From positions 1 to 63,920 of the forward strand of contig CAKTKU010000011.1 of assembly GCA_934572335.1 (NCBI GenBank): a DNA stretch of 63,920 nt, given 5' to 3'. Source of the DNA: an uncultured Oscillospiraceae bacterium. GTDB lineage: Bacteria > Bacillota > Clostridia > Oscillospirales > Oscillospiraceae. The position numbers and the translations under genes are program-made. The notes under the pieces were generated by a model. The model worked only from the letters and a program-made list of their open reading frames with translations. It had not been told where the DNA came from and ran no database searches. Shown piece by piece: positions 41,139-50,174 of the stretch (the first letter of the stretch is position 1; each line of letters opens with the position of its first letter).

Positions 41139-42425
41139 ATGAAATACATTATAACCACTCTTGGCTGCAAGGTCAACCAGTACGAGACGCAGGCGGTGGA
41201 GACGCTTCTGATGGAGCACGGGCATGAGCACGCCGCCCCCGGCGAGAGCGCGGACGCGGTCATCGTCAACACCTGCGCCGTCACGGCCGAGAGCGGGCGC
41301 AAGTCCCGCCAGGCGATACGCCGTCTCAGAGACGAGAACCCCGGCGCAGTGCTGGCGGTGTGCGGGTGCTACTCCCAGCTGGAGCCGGACGAGGCGGAGA
41401 GCCTCGGCGCGCGCGTGATATTCGGCGCGTCCGACCGGGTGAAGCTCGTGGAGGCGGTGGAGCGCGCCGTGGCGGAGGGCGAGGGCTGCCGCAATATAGA
41501 TGAGCCCTTCAAGCGCCGCGCGATGGAGCACCTGCCCGCGGGCGCGGTGTCGGGCAGGACGCGCGCGATGCTGAAAATACAGGACGGGTGCGTCAATTTC
41601 TGCACGTACTGCATCATCCCCTATACGCGCGGGCGGCTGTGCTCGCTGCCGGTGGAGGACGCGGCGCGCGAGACGGCGCGCCTTGACGCGGAGAGATTTA
41701 GGGAGCTTGTGCTCACGGGGATAGAGGTCGCGTCCTACGGCGTCGACCTGCCGGGCAGACCCGGCCTTGCCGACGTTATCTGCGCCTGCGCCGAGGCCGC
41801 GCCCGATATGCGCATCCGCCTCAGCTCGCTCGAGCCGACGGTGATAACGGAGGAATTCTGCCGCCGCCTCGCCGGGACGAAAAAGCTCTGCCGTCATTTC
41901 CACCTCTCGCTCCAATCCGGGTGCGACAAAACGCTCAAGGCGATGAACCGCAAGTACGACACGGCGCAGTTCTACCATGCAACGGAGCTTCTGCGCGAAT
42001 ATTTCCCCGGCTGCGCGCTCACCTGCGACCTTATCACGGGCTTCCCCGGCGAGACGGAGGAGGACCACGCCGCGACGCTGGAGTTCATCCGACGCTGTGC
42101 CTTCTCGGATATGCATATCTTCCCGTACTCACGCCGCCCCGGCACCCCGGCGGACAAAATGCCCGGCCAGTGCCAGCGCGCCGTGAAGGAGCGCCGCGCG
42201 CATGAGGCAAAGCTCATAGCGCAGGAGATGAAGCGCGCGTTCCTCGATGTGTCCGTCGGCGCGGTGCTGCCGGTGCTCTTCGAGACGCGGGACGGCGAAT
42301 GCTTTACCGGGCACAGCGACACGTATGTCCTCGTCCGCGCCGAGGGGGAGGACCTGCGCGGAAAGACTCTTGACGTGCGCATAACCGCGCGCGATGGGGA
42401 TGAGCTCGTGGGCGAGCTCGTCTGA
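41139..42425 (+). CDS. mtaB: tRNA (N6-threonylcarbamoyladenosine(37)-C2)-methylthiotransferase
   Basis: 428 residues. N-terminal UPF0004 domain with cysteines in TLGCKVNQYET, NTCAVTAES and VCGCYSQ that bind the auxiliary cluster; radical SAM motif CVNFCTYC; C-terminal TRAM-like domain (about 365-428). The KVNQYE and ESGRKSRQAIRR features mark MtaB rather than MiaB/RimO. Adds a methylthio group to t6A37. ATG 41139 has an AGGAGA site. Confidence 0.94.
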   Translation: MKYIITTLGCKVNQYETQAVETLLMEHGHEHAAPGESADAVIVNTCAVTAESGRKSRQAIRRLRDENPGAVLAVCGCYSQLEPDEAESLGARVIFGASDRVKLVEAVERAVAEGEGCRNIDEPFKRRAMEHLPAGAVSGRTRAMLKIQDGCVNFCTYCIIPYTRGRLCSLPVEDAARETARLDAERFRELVLTGIEVASYGVDLPGRPGLADVICACAEAAPDMRIRLSSLEPTVITEEFCRRLAGTKKLCRHFHLSLQSGCDKTLKAMNRKYDTAQFYHATELLREYFPGCALTCDLITGFPGETEEDHAATLEFIRRCAFSDMHIFPYSRRPGTPADKMPGQCQRAVKERRAHEAKLIAQEMKRAFLDVSVGAVLPVLFETRDGECFTGHSDTYVLVRAEGEDLRGKTLDVRITARDGDELVGELV

Positions 42426-42436
42426 CAGATAATGAT

Positions 42437-42465
42437 TTGACTTTTCACCGGCGAAGTTATATATT
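42437..42465 (+). promoter_or_regulatory. Promoter of serC-serA-alaX operon
   Basis: TTGACT, 17 bases, TATATT, 55 bases before serC. Confidence 0.75.
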
Positions 42466-42520
42466 GTTGTAATAAGGTAATGAGCAAAAGCAAGGTAAAT
42501 ACCGTATGGGAGACAGAAAA

Positions 42521-43600
42521 ATGGACGAACGAGTGTATAATTTTTCGGCAGGACCGTCGGTCATGCCGGAGAGCGTGCTGAAAAAGGCGGGCGCGGAGAT
42601 ACTCAACTACCACGGCACGGGCATGTCCGTGATGGAGATGAGCCACCGCAGCGCGGCATTTCAGGAGATATTCGACAGCACGAAGGCCGCGCTGCGCGCG
42701 GCGCTGAATGTGCCGGACAGTCATGAGATACTCTTTCTTCAGGGCGGCGCGACGCTGCAATTCGCCGCGATACCGATGAACCTCATGCGCGGCGGCGCGG
42801 CGGACTATGCCGTGACGGGCAACTTCTCCGGCAAGGCGGCGCGCGAGGCGGCAAAGTACGGCAGCGTGCACATCGCCGCGGACACCTCATCCACCGGGCA
42901 CGACCGCATACCCGCGCAGCAGGAGCTTGCGGAGAGCGCGGACGCGAGGTATTTCTACTACTGCGCAAACAACACCATCTACGGCACGGAGTGGCAGTAT
43001 GTGCCGGAGGTACACTCGCCGCTCGTGTGCGATATGTCGTCCGACATCCTCTCAAAGCCCGTGGACGTGGCAAAGTACGGACTCATCTACGCCGGGGCGC
43101 AGAAGAACATGGCGCCCGCGGGGCTGACGGTTGTCATCATCGACAAGTCCCTCGCCGGGTACGAGATGGACATCACCCCGGAGATAATGAGCTACAAAAC
43201 GCTCATCGAGAAGGACTCCATGCTCAATACGCCCCCGTGCTGGTGCATATATATGCTGGGGCTGACGCTGGAATGGATACGCGAGCAGGGCGGCATCGAG
43301 GCGACGGCACAGCTCAAGAAGGCGCGCGCGGGGCTTATATACGACGTGCTCGACGAGAGCAGACTCTTCATCGCCCATGCCGAGCGCGGCTCGCGCAGTG
43401 ACATGAACGTGACGTTCCGCACCGCCTCGCCGGAGCTGGACGCGGAGTTTATAAAGGGCGCGGCGGCGCGCGGACTTGTGAACGTGAAGGGGCACAAGCT
43501 CGCCGGAGGGATGCGCGCGTCGCTCTACAACGCCATGCCGATAGAGGGCGCAAGAGCGCTCGCGGACTATATGAAAGAATTTGAGGTGCACCATGTTTAA
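42521..43600 (+). CDS. serC: Phosphoserine aminotransferase
   Basis: 359 residues: VYNFSAGPSVMPESVL start, ILFLQGGATLQFAAIPMNL, Lys195 in AGAQKNMAPAG for PLP, and a C-terminal FEVHHV. Converts 3-phosphohydroxypyruvate and glutamate to phosphoserine. ATG 42521 has GGGAGA at seven bases; ATG 42506 contains that RBS. Overlaps serA by eight bases, so the two are translationally coupled. Confidence 0.96.
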   Translation: MDERVYNFSAGPSVMPESVLKKAGAEILNYHGTGMSVMEMSHRSAAFQEIFDSTKAALRAALNVPDSHEILFLQGGATLQFAAIPMNLMRGGAADYAVTGNFSGKAAREAAKYGSVHIAADTSSTGHDRIPAQQELAESADARYFYYCANNTIYGTEWQYVPEVHSPLVCDMSSDILSKPVDVAKYGLIYAGAQKNMAPAGLTVVIIDKSLAGYEMDITPEIMSYKTLIEKDSMLNTPPCWCIYMLGLTLEWIREQGGIEATAQLKKARAGLIYDVLDESRLFIAHAERGSRSDMNVTFRTASPELDAEFIKGAAARGLVNVKGHKLAGGMRASLYNAMPIEGARALADYMKEFEVHHV

Positions 43601-44756
43601 GATAAAAACGATGAACTCGATCTCCCCCGTCGGGCTGGAGACGCTGAAAAAACTCGGCTGCGCGGTGAGCGCGGAGGAGACGAACCCCGACGGCATGCTC
43701 ATACGCTCCGCCGACCTGCACAGCTATGAGTTCAACCCGGAGCTTCTGGGCATCGCGCGTGCGGGCGCGGGGTACAACAACATCCCCATTGAGGACTGCG
43801 CCGAGCGGGGCATCGTCGTGTTCAACAGCCCCGGCGCGAACGCGGAGGCCGTCAAGGAGCAGGAGATATGCTCGCTCGTGATGGCGTCGCGCGACGTGCT
43901 GGGCGCGATAGACTGGGTCAAAAGCATCGCAGACCGCGGGGAGGAGATCCCCAAGCTTGTCGAGAAGGGCAAGTCGTCGTTCTCAGGACCCGAGCTTCTG
44001 GGCAAGAACCTCGGTGTCGTCGGTCTGGGCGCGGTGGGCGCGCTTGTGGCCAATATCGCGCTGGAGCTTGGCATGACCGTCTACGGCTACGACCCGTTCA
44101 TGTCCGTGGAGGCGGCGTGGCAGCTTTCGCGCGAGGTCATACGCTGCGAGAATATAGAGGAGATATATCAGAACAGCGATTACATAAGCCTCAACGTACC
44201 CTATACCGAGACGACCCACCATATGTTCAACGCCGAGGCGTTCGCCAAGATGCGCCGCGGCGTGAGGATCGTCAACGAGTCGCGCGCGGAGGTCGTGGAC
44301 GACGAGGCGATGACGGAGGCGCTCAAGAGCGGGCAGGTGTACCGCTACGTCACGGACTTCCCCAACGAGGTCATACTCAAGGCCCCCAACGTCATCGCCA
44401 TGCCGCACCTCGGCGCGGTCACGCCCGAGAGCGAGGACCGCTGCGCCGACATGGCGGCAAGAGAGCTCTATGATTACCTTCTCAACGGCAACATCAAAAA
44501 CTCCGTCAACCTCCCCAACGCCTCGCTCGGGCGTATGGGCGTGTGCCGCCTGTGCGTCATCCACCGCAATGTGCCGAGGATGATCACGCGTATACTCGAC
44601 TTTATCAGCAACAGAAACATCAACGTTGAGCACATGATCAACAAGCCCCGCGGCGAGTACGCCTATACCATCGTCGACCTCGGCGAGAGCATTTCCGGCG
44701 AGGTCGCGGACGCGATACGCGCGATGGACAACGTCCTGCGTGTGCGCGTGCTGTGA
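43593..44756 (+). CDS. serA: D-3-phosphoglycerate dehydrogenase
   Basis: 387 residues. NAD-binding GLGAVGALVAN (about residues 140-150), catalytic region NESRAEVVDDEA, the FPNE glutamate and MPHLGAVTPES histidine, and a C-terminal ACT domain (about 318-387, LCVIHRNVPRMITRILDFI) that in relatives binds serine for feedback. First committed step of serine synthesis. ATG 43593 lies inside the end of serC, with GAGGTG upstream. The usual ARG of NxxRG is SRA here. Confidence 0.93.
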   Translation: MFKIKTMNSISPVGLETLKKLGCAVSAEETNPDGMLIRSADLHSYEFNPELLGIARAGAGYNNIPIEDCAERGIVVFNSPGANAEAVKEQEICSLVMASRDVLGAIDWVKSIADRGEEIPKLVEKGKSSFSGPELLGKNLGVVGLGAVGALVANIALELGMTVYGYDPFMSVEAAWQLSREVIRCENIEEIYQNSDYISLNVPYTETTHHMFNAEAFAKMRRGVRIVNESRAEVVDDEAMTEALKSGQVYRYVTDFPNEVILKAPNVIAMPHLGAVTPESEDRCADMAARELYDYLLNGNIKNSVNLPNASLGRMGVCRLCVIHRNVPRMITRILDFISNRNINVEHMINKPRGEYAYTIVDLGESISGEVADAIRAMDNVLRVRVL

Positions 44757-44773
44757 GAGAGCAGGAAAAGAGC

Positions 44774-45934
44774 ATGACGGAAAAGCTCTATTACGAGGAC
44801 AGCCATCTCGCCGCATTCACCGCGCGCGTCACGGACTGCCGCGTGAATGAAAAGGGCGGGTACATCGTGCTGCTCGACCGGACGGCGTTTTTCCCCGAGG
44901 GCGGCGGACAGCTGGCCGACACGGGGCGCATAGGCGATGTGCGCGTTCTCGACGTGCACGAGCGGGAGGGCGAGATACGCCACTATACCGACGCACCGCT
45001 CACCGTCGGCGCGGAGTACGAATGCGCGCTGGACTTTGAGCAGCGCTGGCGGAGAATGCAGAACCACTCCGGCGAGCATACCGTGTCCGGCCTCGTCCAC
45101 GCGCGCTTCGGCGCGGATAACGTGGGCTTCCACATGGGCGCGGAGTGCATGACGCTCGACTTCAACTGTGAGATAACCTGGGACGAGCTGATGGACATTG
45201 AGCGCCGCGCCAATGAGATCGTGCGCGAGAACCTGCCGGTGAAGACGTGGTTCCCCGCGCCGGAGGAGCTGGCGGAGCTTGAATACCGCAGCAAGATAGA
45301 GCTGACGGGCGCGGTGCGCATCGTGGAGATACCGGGCGTTGACCGCTGCGCGTGCTGCGCGCCGCACGTCGCGCGCACGGGCGAGATTGGGCTTATAAAG
45401 ATACTCGACTGCGTGCGCCATCGCGGCGGCGTGCGCGTGAGCGCCGTGTGCGGTATGGACGCGCTGGACGCGGTGCGCGATATGCAGAAAAACGTCACCG
45501 CGGTGTCAAACCTCCTCAGCGCGAAGCGCGGAGAGACCGGCGCGGCGGTGGAAAAGCTGCTCGCGAGACAGCAGGTGCAGAGCGAAAAGCTCGCCTCGCT
45601 CGGCATGGCGCTGGTGAAGCTGCGCGCAGAGAGCGTCGCCCCATGCGAGGGGAACATCTGTGTTTTTGACGACACGCTCGACGAGATCGCCCTGCGCGAG
45701 CTTGTGAATCTCCTGTGCGAGAAGTGCACGGGGTACGCCGCGGCGTTCTCCGGCTCGGACGAGACGGGGTACAGATACATCATCGGCAGCCGCCATATTG
45801 ACCTCAGAAAAGCCGCGCGCGATATAAACGCCGGCATAGGCGGCAAGGGCGGCGGAACGGCCGAGATGATACAGGGAAGAGCCGCCGGTCCCGGCAAAAT
45901 GATACAAGAATTTGTGGAAAAGCCGCTTGTATAG
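44774..45934 (+). CDS. Alanyl-tRNA editing protein (AlaX-L type, DHHA1 domain)
   Basis: 386 residues. Zinc motif HSGEH and the CACCAPH segment of the AlaRS editing domain, and a C-terminal DHHA1 domain with GGKGGGTAEMIQGRA. Free-standing AlaX proteins hydrolyse Ser-tRNA(Ala) mischarged by AlaRS. Being the third gene of a serine biosynthesis operon makes sense: it would protect against mischarging when serine rises. ATG 44774 (AGGA upstream) is preferred over the overlapping GTG 44753. Confidence 0.9.
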   Translation: MTEKLYYEDSHLAAFTARVTDCRVNEKGGYIVLLDRTAFFPEGGGQLADTGRIGDVRVLDVHEREGEIRHYTDAPLTVGAEYECALDFEQRWRRMQNHSGEHTVSGLVHARFGADNVGFHMGAECMTLDFNCEITWDELMDIERRANEIVRENLPVKTWFPAPEELAELEYRSKIELTGAVRIVEIPGVDRCACCAPHVARTGEIGLIKILDCVRHRGGVRVSAVCGMDALDAVRDMQKNVTAVSNLLSAKRGETGAAVEKLLARQQVQSEKLASLGMALVKLRAESVAPCEGNICVFDDTLDEIALRELVNLLCEKCTGYAAAFSGSDETGYRYIIGSRHIDLRKAARDINAGIGGKGGGTAEMIQGRAAGPGKMIQEFVEKPLV

Positions 45935-45970
45935 ACAAAAACGCACAAATTGTATAACAATTTTTCTCAA

Positions 45971-45997
45971 AAAAGCCCCCATTTTGGGGGCTTTTGC
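45971..45997 (+). terminator. Terminator after alaX
   Basis: 11-bp stem AAAAGCCCCCA/TGGGGGCTTTT, loop TTT. Confidence 0.92.
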
Positions 45998-46008
45998 TTA
46001 AAAGTCGA

Positions 46009-46037
46009 TTGACAACATATTCACAGTTTGTTAAAAT
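46009..46037 (+). promoter_or_regulatory. Promoter of 2-hydroxyacyl-CoA dehydratase operon
   Basis: TTGACA, 17 bases, TAAAAT, 60 bases before the GTG start. Confidence 0.85.
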
Positions 46038-46097
46038 AAGAGCAGCAAGGGTGGGCTTTTCACGCCCAAAAATGGAAACAAATATGGAGGGTTATCT

Positions 46098-47309
46098 GTG
46101 AAAGATCTCAAGCATCTTATCTACTTTGAGAATCTGCTTCAGGAAGCCAACAACGAGCTTGTGCAGAAGGCGAAGGCCGACGGCAAGTACGCCATTGGCT
46201 ACACCTGCTACTTCATGCCTGAAGTTCTTCTCGATCTGCCCGGCTGCTTCGCAGTTCGTCTGCGCGCGCCGCGCTGCACTTCCCCCGACATCGCGACGTA
46301 CTATATGTCCTCGCGTGTCTGCCACTATGCCAGAAGTCTTCTTGAGCGCGCGCTCGAGGGCGGCTTCAACTTCCTCGACGCTCAGATGGCGACAGAGACC
46401 TGCACCGGCACCTGCCGCTTCCAGGAGCATCTTCAGCAGAAGCACCTTGACTCCGTCAAGGATATGCGCATCATCAACAACGACAACTTCTTCTGCGAAT
46501 TTTCCGACGTCCCGTTCAAAAATAACGAGAACGGCTACGTCCACTTCCGCGAGCAGCTCCGCGCCCACGTGCTTGAGCCTCTGCACGAGAAGCTCGGCAT
46601 CGACGTGAGCGACGAGGCGCTGATGAAGACCATCGAGCGCCACAACGAGGTCTGCCGCCTGATAAACGAGATCGGCGATTACCGCAAGCTCGATAACCCC
46701 ACCATCACCGGCTATGAGTTCCATGTTATCCAGCTCGTCAGCCAGGTCTGCCCCAAGGAGCTTATCCTCCCGTACCTCAGAGAGACCGCTGAAGAGCTCA
46801 AGACCCGTGAGCCTGACGCAAAGTGGCCGTTCCGCTGCAAGGTCGTGCTCGCCGGTTCCGAGAACGATGACCCCGGCTTCACCCAGCTCATCGAGAGCTG
46901 CGGCGCGGAGGTCGTTGTCGACCGCTACTGCTACGGCGCGGTCGAAAACCGCATCCCCATCGTCGTCAAGGACGGGCAGGAGCCGCTCGACGCCATCGCC
47001 CGCCACTATCTCGACACCTCCAACTGCCCGCGCTTCATGCCGCAGGACACCATGCGCCTGCGCAAGCAGCGCATTGCCGACCTCGCCAAGGAGTACAAGG
47101 CGGACGGCGTCATCGTCGCGTCCAACAAGTTCTGCGAATACTGGAGCTATGAGCGCGTCATCGACACCGTCGTTCTCCCGCGTGACTTCGGTCTGCCCGT
47201 GTGCTCGATAGAGAAGGAATACATAAACTCCGCATCCGGTCAGCTGCGCACGCGCTTCCAGGCCTTTGTCGAGAGCATCGAGATCAAGAAGATCCAGGAG
47301 GGCAAGTAA
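46098..47309 (+). CDS. 2-hydroxyacyl-CoA dehydratase, subunit (HgdB/FldC-like)
   Basis: 403 residues, D-component family: GYTCYFMPEVLLDLPGCFAVRLRAP, ATETCTGTCRFQEHL and ASNKFCEYWSYE supply conserved cysteines for a [4Fe-4S] cluster. These enzymes dehydrate (R)-2-hydroxyacyl-CoA to enoyl-CoA by a ketyl radical mechanism in amino acid fermentation. Starts at GTG 46098 with GGAGGG 8 bases upstream. Codons are of the highly expressed type. Operon: two dehydratase-family subunits, a small Cys-rich membrane protein and the activator. The substrate cannot be deduced. Confidence 0.88.
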   Translation: MKDLKHLIYFENLLQEANNELVQKAKADGKYAIGYTCYFMPEVLLDLPGCFAVRLRAPRCTSPDIATYYMSSRVCHYARSLLERALEGGFNFLDAQMATETCTGTCRFQEHLQQKHLDSVKDMRIINNDNFFCEFSDVPFKNNENGYVHFREQLRAHVLEPLHEKLGIDVSDEALMKTIERHNEVCRLINEIGDYRKLDNPTITGYEFHVIQLVSQVCPKELILPYLRETAEELKTREPDAKWPFRCKVVLAGSENDDPGFTQLIESCGAEVVVDRYCYGAVENRIPIVVKDGQEPLDAIARHYLDTSNCPRFMPQDTMRLRKQRIADLAKEYKADGVIVASNKFCEYWSYERVIDTVVLPRDFGLPVCSIEKEYINSASGQLRTRFQAFVESIEIKKIQEGK

Positions 47310-47310
47310 G

Positions 47311-48921
47311 ATGGCGAAGAAGAACATAGACTACAAGAAGCTCGCGAAGGATTTCTGGAACGGCAAGCCTCACGGCGAGCGCCGTCTGGGCGACCTCTAT
47401 GAGGGAAAGACCGGGCTTTATAAGCACAGAGAGTGGCGCGGTGTCAAGGACACCATGTACTACTTCTACAATATCTGGCTTTATAACTACATCCACATGG
47501 TCGCGGACGTCATGAAGTACGGCGGCGTGATCAACTTTGCCAAGGGCGTGTGGCGCTACCGCTGGGTCGGCCAGACCTACCTGCCCGTGCTGCACTGGTT
47601 CGACCGCGGCATGGAGGGTATGCGCGGCGAGGCTCTGAAGGCCTCCGCATGGCACTACCGCGGCATGGTCAACGCGACCATCACGCAGTTCATGCGTATG
47701 TTCGTCGCCGATACGAGACTGCACGGCGGCAAGAAGAACGACGCTTACTATCACACCATCGCTCATAATGAGACCGTCTGGGGCGGTATGTTCTACCCCT
47801 GGGCTGACAAGTTCCAGAACGTCCCGCTGGAGATGATCCCCTACTTCGTCACCTGCCACGTCAACTCCCACACCGTTCTCAACTACATCGACGCGGTGCA
47901 GTCCATCGGTCTGCCCGGTGACCCGTGCCCGATGTGCCAGGCGGAGTCCGGCCTGTTCGTGCTTGACGATATTCCCGATTACGCGCCCATGGTCGTCACC
48001 TGCAACGAGGCGTGCGACGCCTCCGTCGCGACCTCCGTTCTGCAGGACTGGTTCTTTGATAAGCCGCTGTTCGCCCTGCCCATGCCCATGCTCTTCGACG
48101 ATCCCCTCGTCAAGAAGCACTGCATGGCCGAGATCGAGGAGTGCTGGAAGTTCATCGAGGATCAGACCGGCGTTCCCTTCAACTGGGATGTGCTCAAGGA
48201 GCATATTGAAAACCAGAACAAGCTTCAGGAGTTCGAGTGGGAGAAGTGGGAAGTCGCCGCGAAGACCGATTACTACCCCGTCAACGGCGTTGCGCAGGCG
48301 CTCTACCGCATCTACCAGAGTCAGTACGGCGATCTGCCTATCTGGCACTTTGTCGACAGCAAGGTCCGCAAGATCCTCAACAAGTGCGTCGACAAGAAGA
48401 TAAACTCCTTCCCCAAGACCACCCACCGCGTCATCGCGTGGTCGTGCGCGCCGCTGTACTACTCCAACTGGTGCACATGGGCATATAACTGCTGGGGTCT
48501 GAACGTCATCATCAATATGGACTCTCTCATGTTCGACATGACCATCCGCACCGACTCCTACGAGCACTGCCTCGAGGATATGGCGCAGTACCACATGTGG
48601 GCGCCCATGCGCCGCATGGCAGTCGGCGGCATGAAGCACTTCTTCGAGCTGTGGGAGTACAAAGAGAAGTTCAACTGCGACATGGTCATGATGTACGACC
48701 AGCTGCAGTGCAAGGGCGCGCAGGGTCTGCACGGTCTGTTCGAGGATGAGTTCCGCGACAGGAACGTCCCCGCCATCTGGATGCCGCACGCGCTGCCCGA
48801 CAGCCGCACCGTCTCCAGAATGGAGATACGCCGCATCATCAACGACTACATGACCACCGTCATGCACGAAGAGCCGCTCGATCCGTCCCTGCTCGACTTC
48901 GACGACTCCATGACGTGGTAA
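47311..48921 (+). CDS. 2-hydroxyacyl-CoA dehydratase family protein, large subunit
   Basis: 536 residues, longer than the usual 400-480 of HgdA-type subunits. It starts one base after the preceding stop (ATG 47311, RBS AGGAGGG within the previous gene). Cysteine-bearing segments include GLPGDPCPMCQAESG, VVTCNEACDASVATS and AWSCAPLYYSNWCTWAYNCWG; the C-terminal DMVMMYDQLQCKGAQGLHGL resembles the family Cys region. N-terminal about 150 residues are Trp/Tyr-rich and unusual. Presumed partner subunit of the dehydratase; family assignment comes from context plus these motifs. Confidence 0.75.
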   Translation: MAKKNIDYKKLAKDFWNGKPHGERRLGDLYEGKTGLYKHREWRGVKDTMYYFYNIWLYNYIHMVADVMKYGGVINFAKGVWRYRWVGQTYLPVLHWFDRGMEGMRGEALKASAWHYRGMVNATITQFMRMFVADTRLHGGKKNDAYYHTIAHNETVWGGMFYPWADKFQNVPLEMIPYFVTCHVNSHTVLNYIDAVQSIGLPGDPCPMCQAESGLFVLDDIPDYAPMVVTCNEACDASVATSVLQDWFFDKPLFALPMPMLFDDPLVKKHCMAEIEECWKFIEDQTGVPFNWDVLKEHIENQNKLQEFEWEKWEVAAKTDYYPVNGVAQALYRIYQSQYGDLPIWHFVDSKVRKILNKCVDKKINSFPKTTHRVIAWSCAPLYYSNWCTWAYNCWGLNVIINMDSLMFDMTIRTDSYEHCLEDMAQYHMWAPMRRMAVGGMKHFFELWEYKEKFNCDMVMMYDQLQCKGAQGLHGLFEDEFRDRNVPAIWMPHALPDSRTVSRMEIRRIINDYMTTVMHEEPLDPSLLDFDDSMTW

Positions 48922-48940
48922 AGCGATAGGAGGAAAAGAC

Positions 48941-49180
48941 ATGAAAAAATGCAAGTGCAGGAAAAAATGCGGCTGCAAGCTCGGTAAGTTCCTCGGCAAG
49001 CTCGTCGGTATAGCGCTCGTCGCCAACGCCGCGCTGTTTGCAGTGTTCTTCTTCGACCTCGACGGCAAGCTGCTGTTCAACGTTGTCGAGCCGTTCCTCA
49101 AGAAGCACTACGACAACATGGAGCGCCGCGATATGCTCAAGGCGCCCTATGAGATGGACAAGCCCAAATACGAATACTAA
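48941..49180 (+). CDS. Small membrane protein with N-terminal cysteine cluster
   Basis: 79 residues. The N-terminus is MKKCKCRKKCGCKLG (Cys 4, 6, 10, 12), followed by one transmembrane helix (about 20-39) and a charged C-terminal tail ending PKYEY. AGGAGG is six to eight bases before ATG 48941. It sits inside the dehydratase operon between the catalytic subunits and the activator, so it may help cluster assembly, metal delivery or membrane tethering; this is inference, I do not recognise the family. Confidence 0.8.
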   Translation: MKKCKCRKKCGCKLGKFLGKLVGIALVANAALFAVFFFDLDGKLLFNVVEPFLKKHYDNMERRDMLKAPYEMDKPKYEY

Positions 49181-49209
49181 AAAAATAATTTTTTGGAGGC
49201 GTACATAAA

Positions 49210-50004
49210 ATGAAATATTTCGGCGGCTGCGACGTGGGTTCGACCTACACAAAGGCAGTTATACTTGACGAGACCGGCAAGATCGTTGCCGACACCACCA
49301 TCCGCAGCAAGATCAACTCCGAGCAGAGCGCGATCGCGGCGATGGAAGAAGTCTGCAAGCAGGCTGGCCTTGCCAGCTCCAAGGATCTGGCGTACCTCAT
49401 CGGTACGGGCTACGGCCGCAACAAGGTCCCCTTCGCGGATGAGAACATCTCCGAGATCAGCTGCCACGCAATGGGCGTGCACGTGACCGACCCCAGCGTC
49501 AAGGCGATCATCGACATCGGCGGACAGGACGTCAAGGGCATCTCCATCGACACCGACGGCACGGTCAAGAACTTCGCAATGAACGACAAGTGCGCTGCCG
49601 GTACCGGCCGCTTCTTCGAGGCAATGGCGCGTTCCTTCGAGCTGAGCCTGCCCGAGTTCTCTAAGCTCTCCCTCAACGCGAAGAACGTCATCCCCATCAC
49701 GGCTCAGTGCACCGTTTTTGCCGAGTCCGAGGTCATCACCCTTGTCGGTGAGGGCAAGGCGACCGATGAGATCGCCGCGGGCATCGAGATGGCAGTTGCA
49801 AAGCGCTGCTTCGTCATGGCGAAGAAGGCGGGCGCGACCGACAGCATCACGCTGACGGGCGGCTGCGCGAAGAACGACGGTCTGAAAGAGGCTATCGAGC
49901 ACGTTCTCAAGCTCAAGGTCGTCAACCTCAAGACCGACCCCCAGCTCATGGGCGCTCTCGGCGCGGCAGAGTACGCACGCCAGAAGGGCATGAGCAAGAA
50001 GTAA
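49210..50004 (+). CDS. 2-hydroxyacyl-CoA dehydratase activator (HgdC/FldI-type ATPase)
   Basis: 264 residues, BadF/BadG/BcrA/BcrD ATPase family: GGCDVGSTYTKAVIL (phosphate loop), IIDIGGQDVKGI, the cluster cysteines in NDKCAAGTGRFFE and TAQCTVFAESEV (one [4Fe-4S] shared by the homodimer), and LTGGCAKNDGL. It injects a single electron at low potential into the dehydratase with ATP hydrolysis. Last gene of the operon, followed by a terminator. Confidence 0.96.
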   Translation: MKYFGGCDVGSTYTKAVILDETGKIVADTTIRSKINSEQSAIAAMEEVCKQAGLASSKDLAYLIGTGYGRNKVPFADENISEISCHAMGVHVTDPSVKAIIDIGGQDVKGISIDTDGTVKNFAMNDKCAAGTGRFFEAMARSFELSLPEFSKLSLNAKNVIPITAQCTVFAESEVITLVGEGKATDEIAAGIEMAVAKRCFVMAKKAGATDSITLTGGCAKNDGLKEAIEHVLKLKVVNLKTDPQLMGALGAAEYARQKGMSKK

Positions 50005-50067
50005 GGCTCTTGACGCATAGTGCGTGGCAGCCCTTTGACCTGCTAACTAACCATTGCAAACTTTTCG

Positions 50068-50100
50068 CAGAGCGCGGTATTATGCCGCGCTCTGTTTTTA
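50068..50100 (+). terminator. Terminator after dehydratase operon
   Basis: 10-bp stem CAGAGCGCGG/CCGCGCTCTG followed by TTTTTAT. Confidence 0.92.
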
Positions 50101-50174
50101 TAGTTTATTCACTTTATTTTTGGTCGGGAATAGGGTATAATCTAACCATGAAAACCAGTAAGGAGGATATATTA

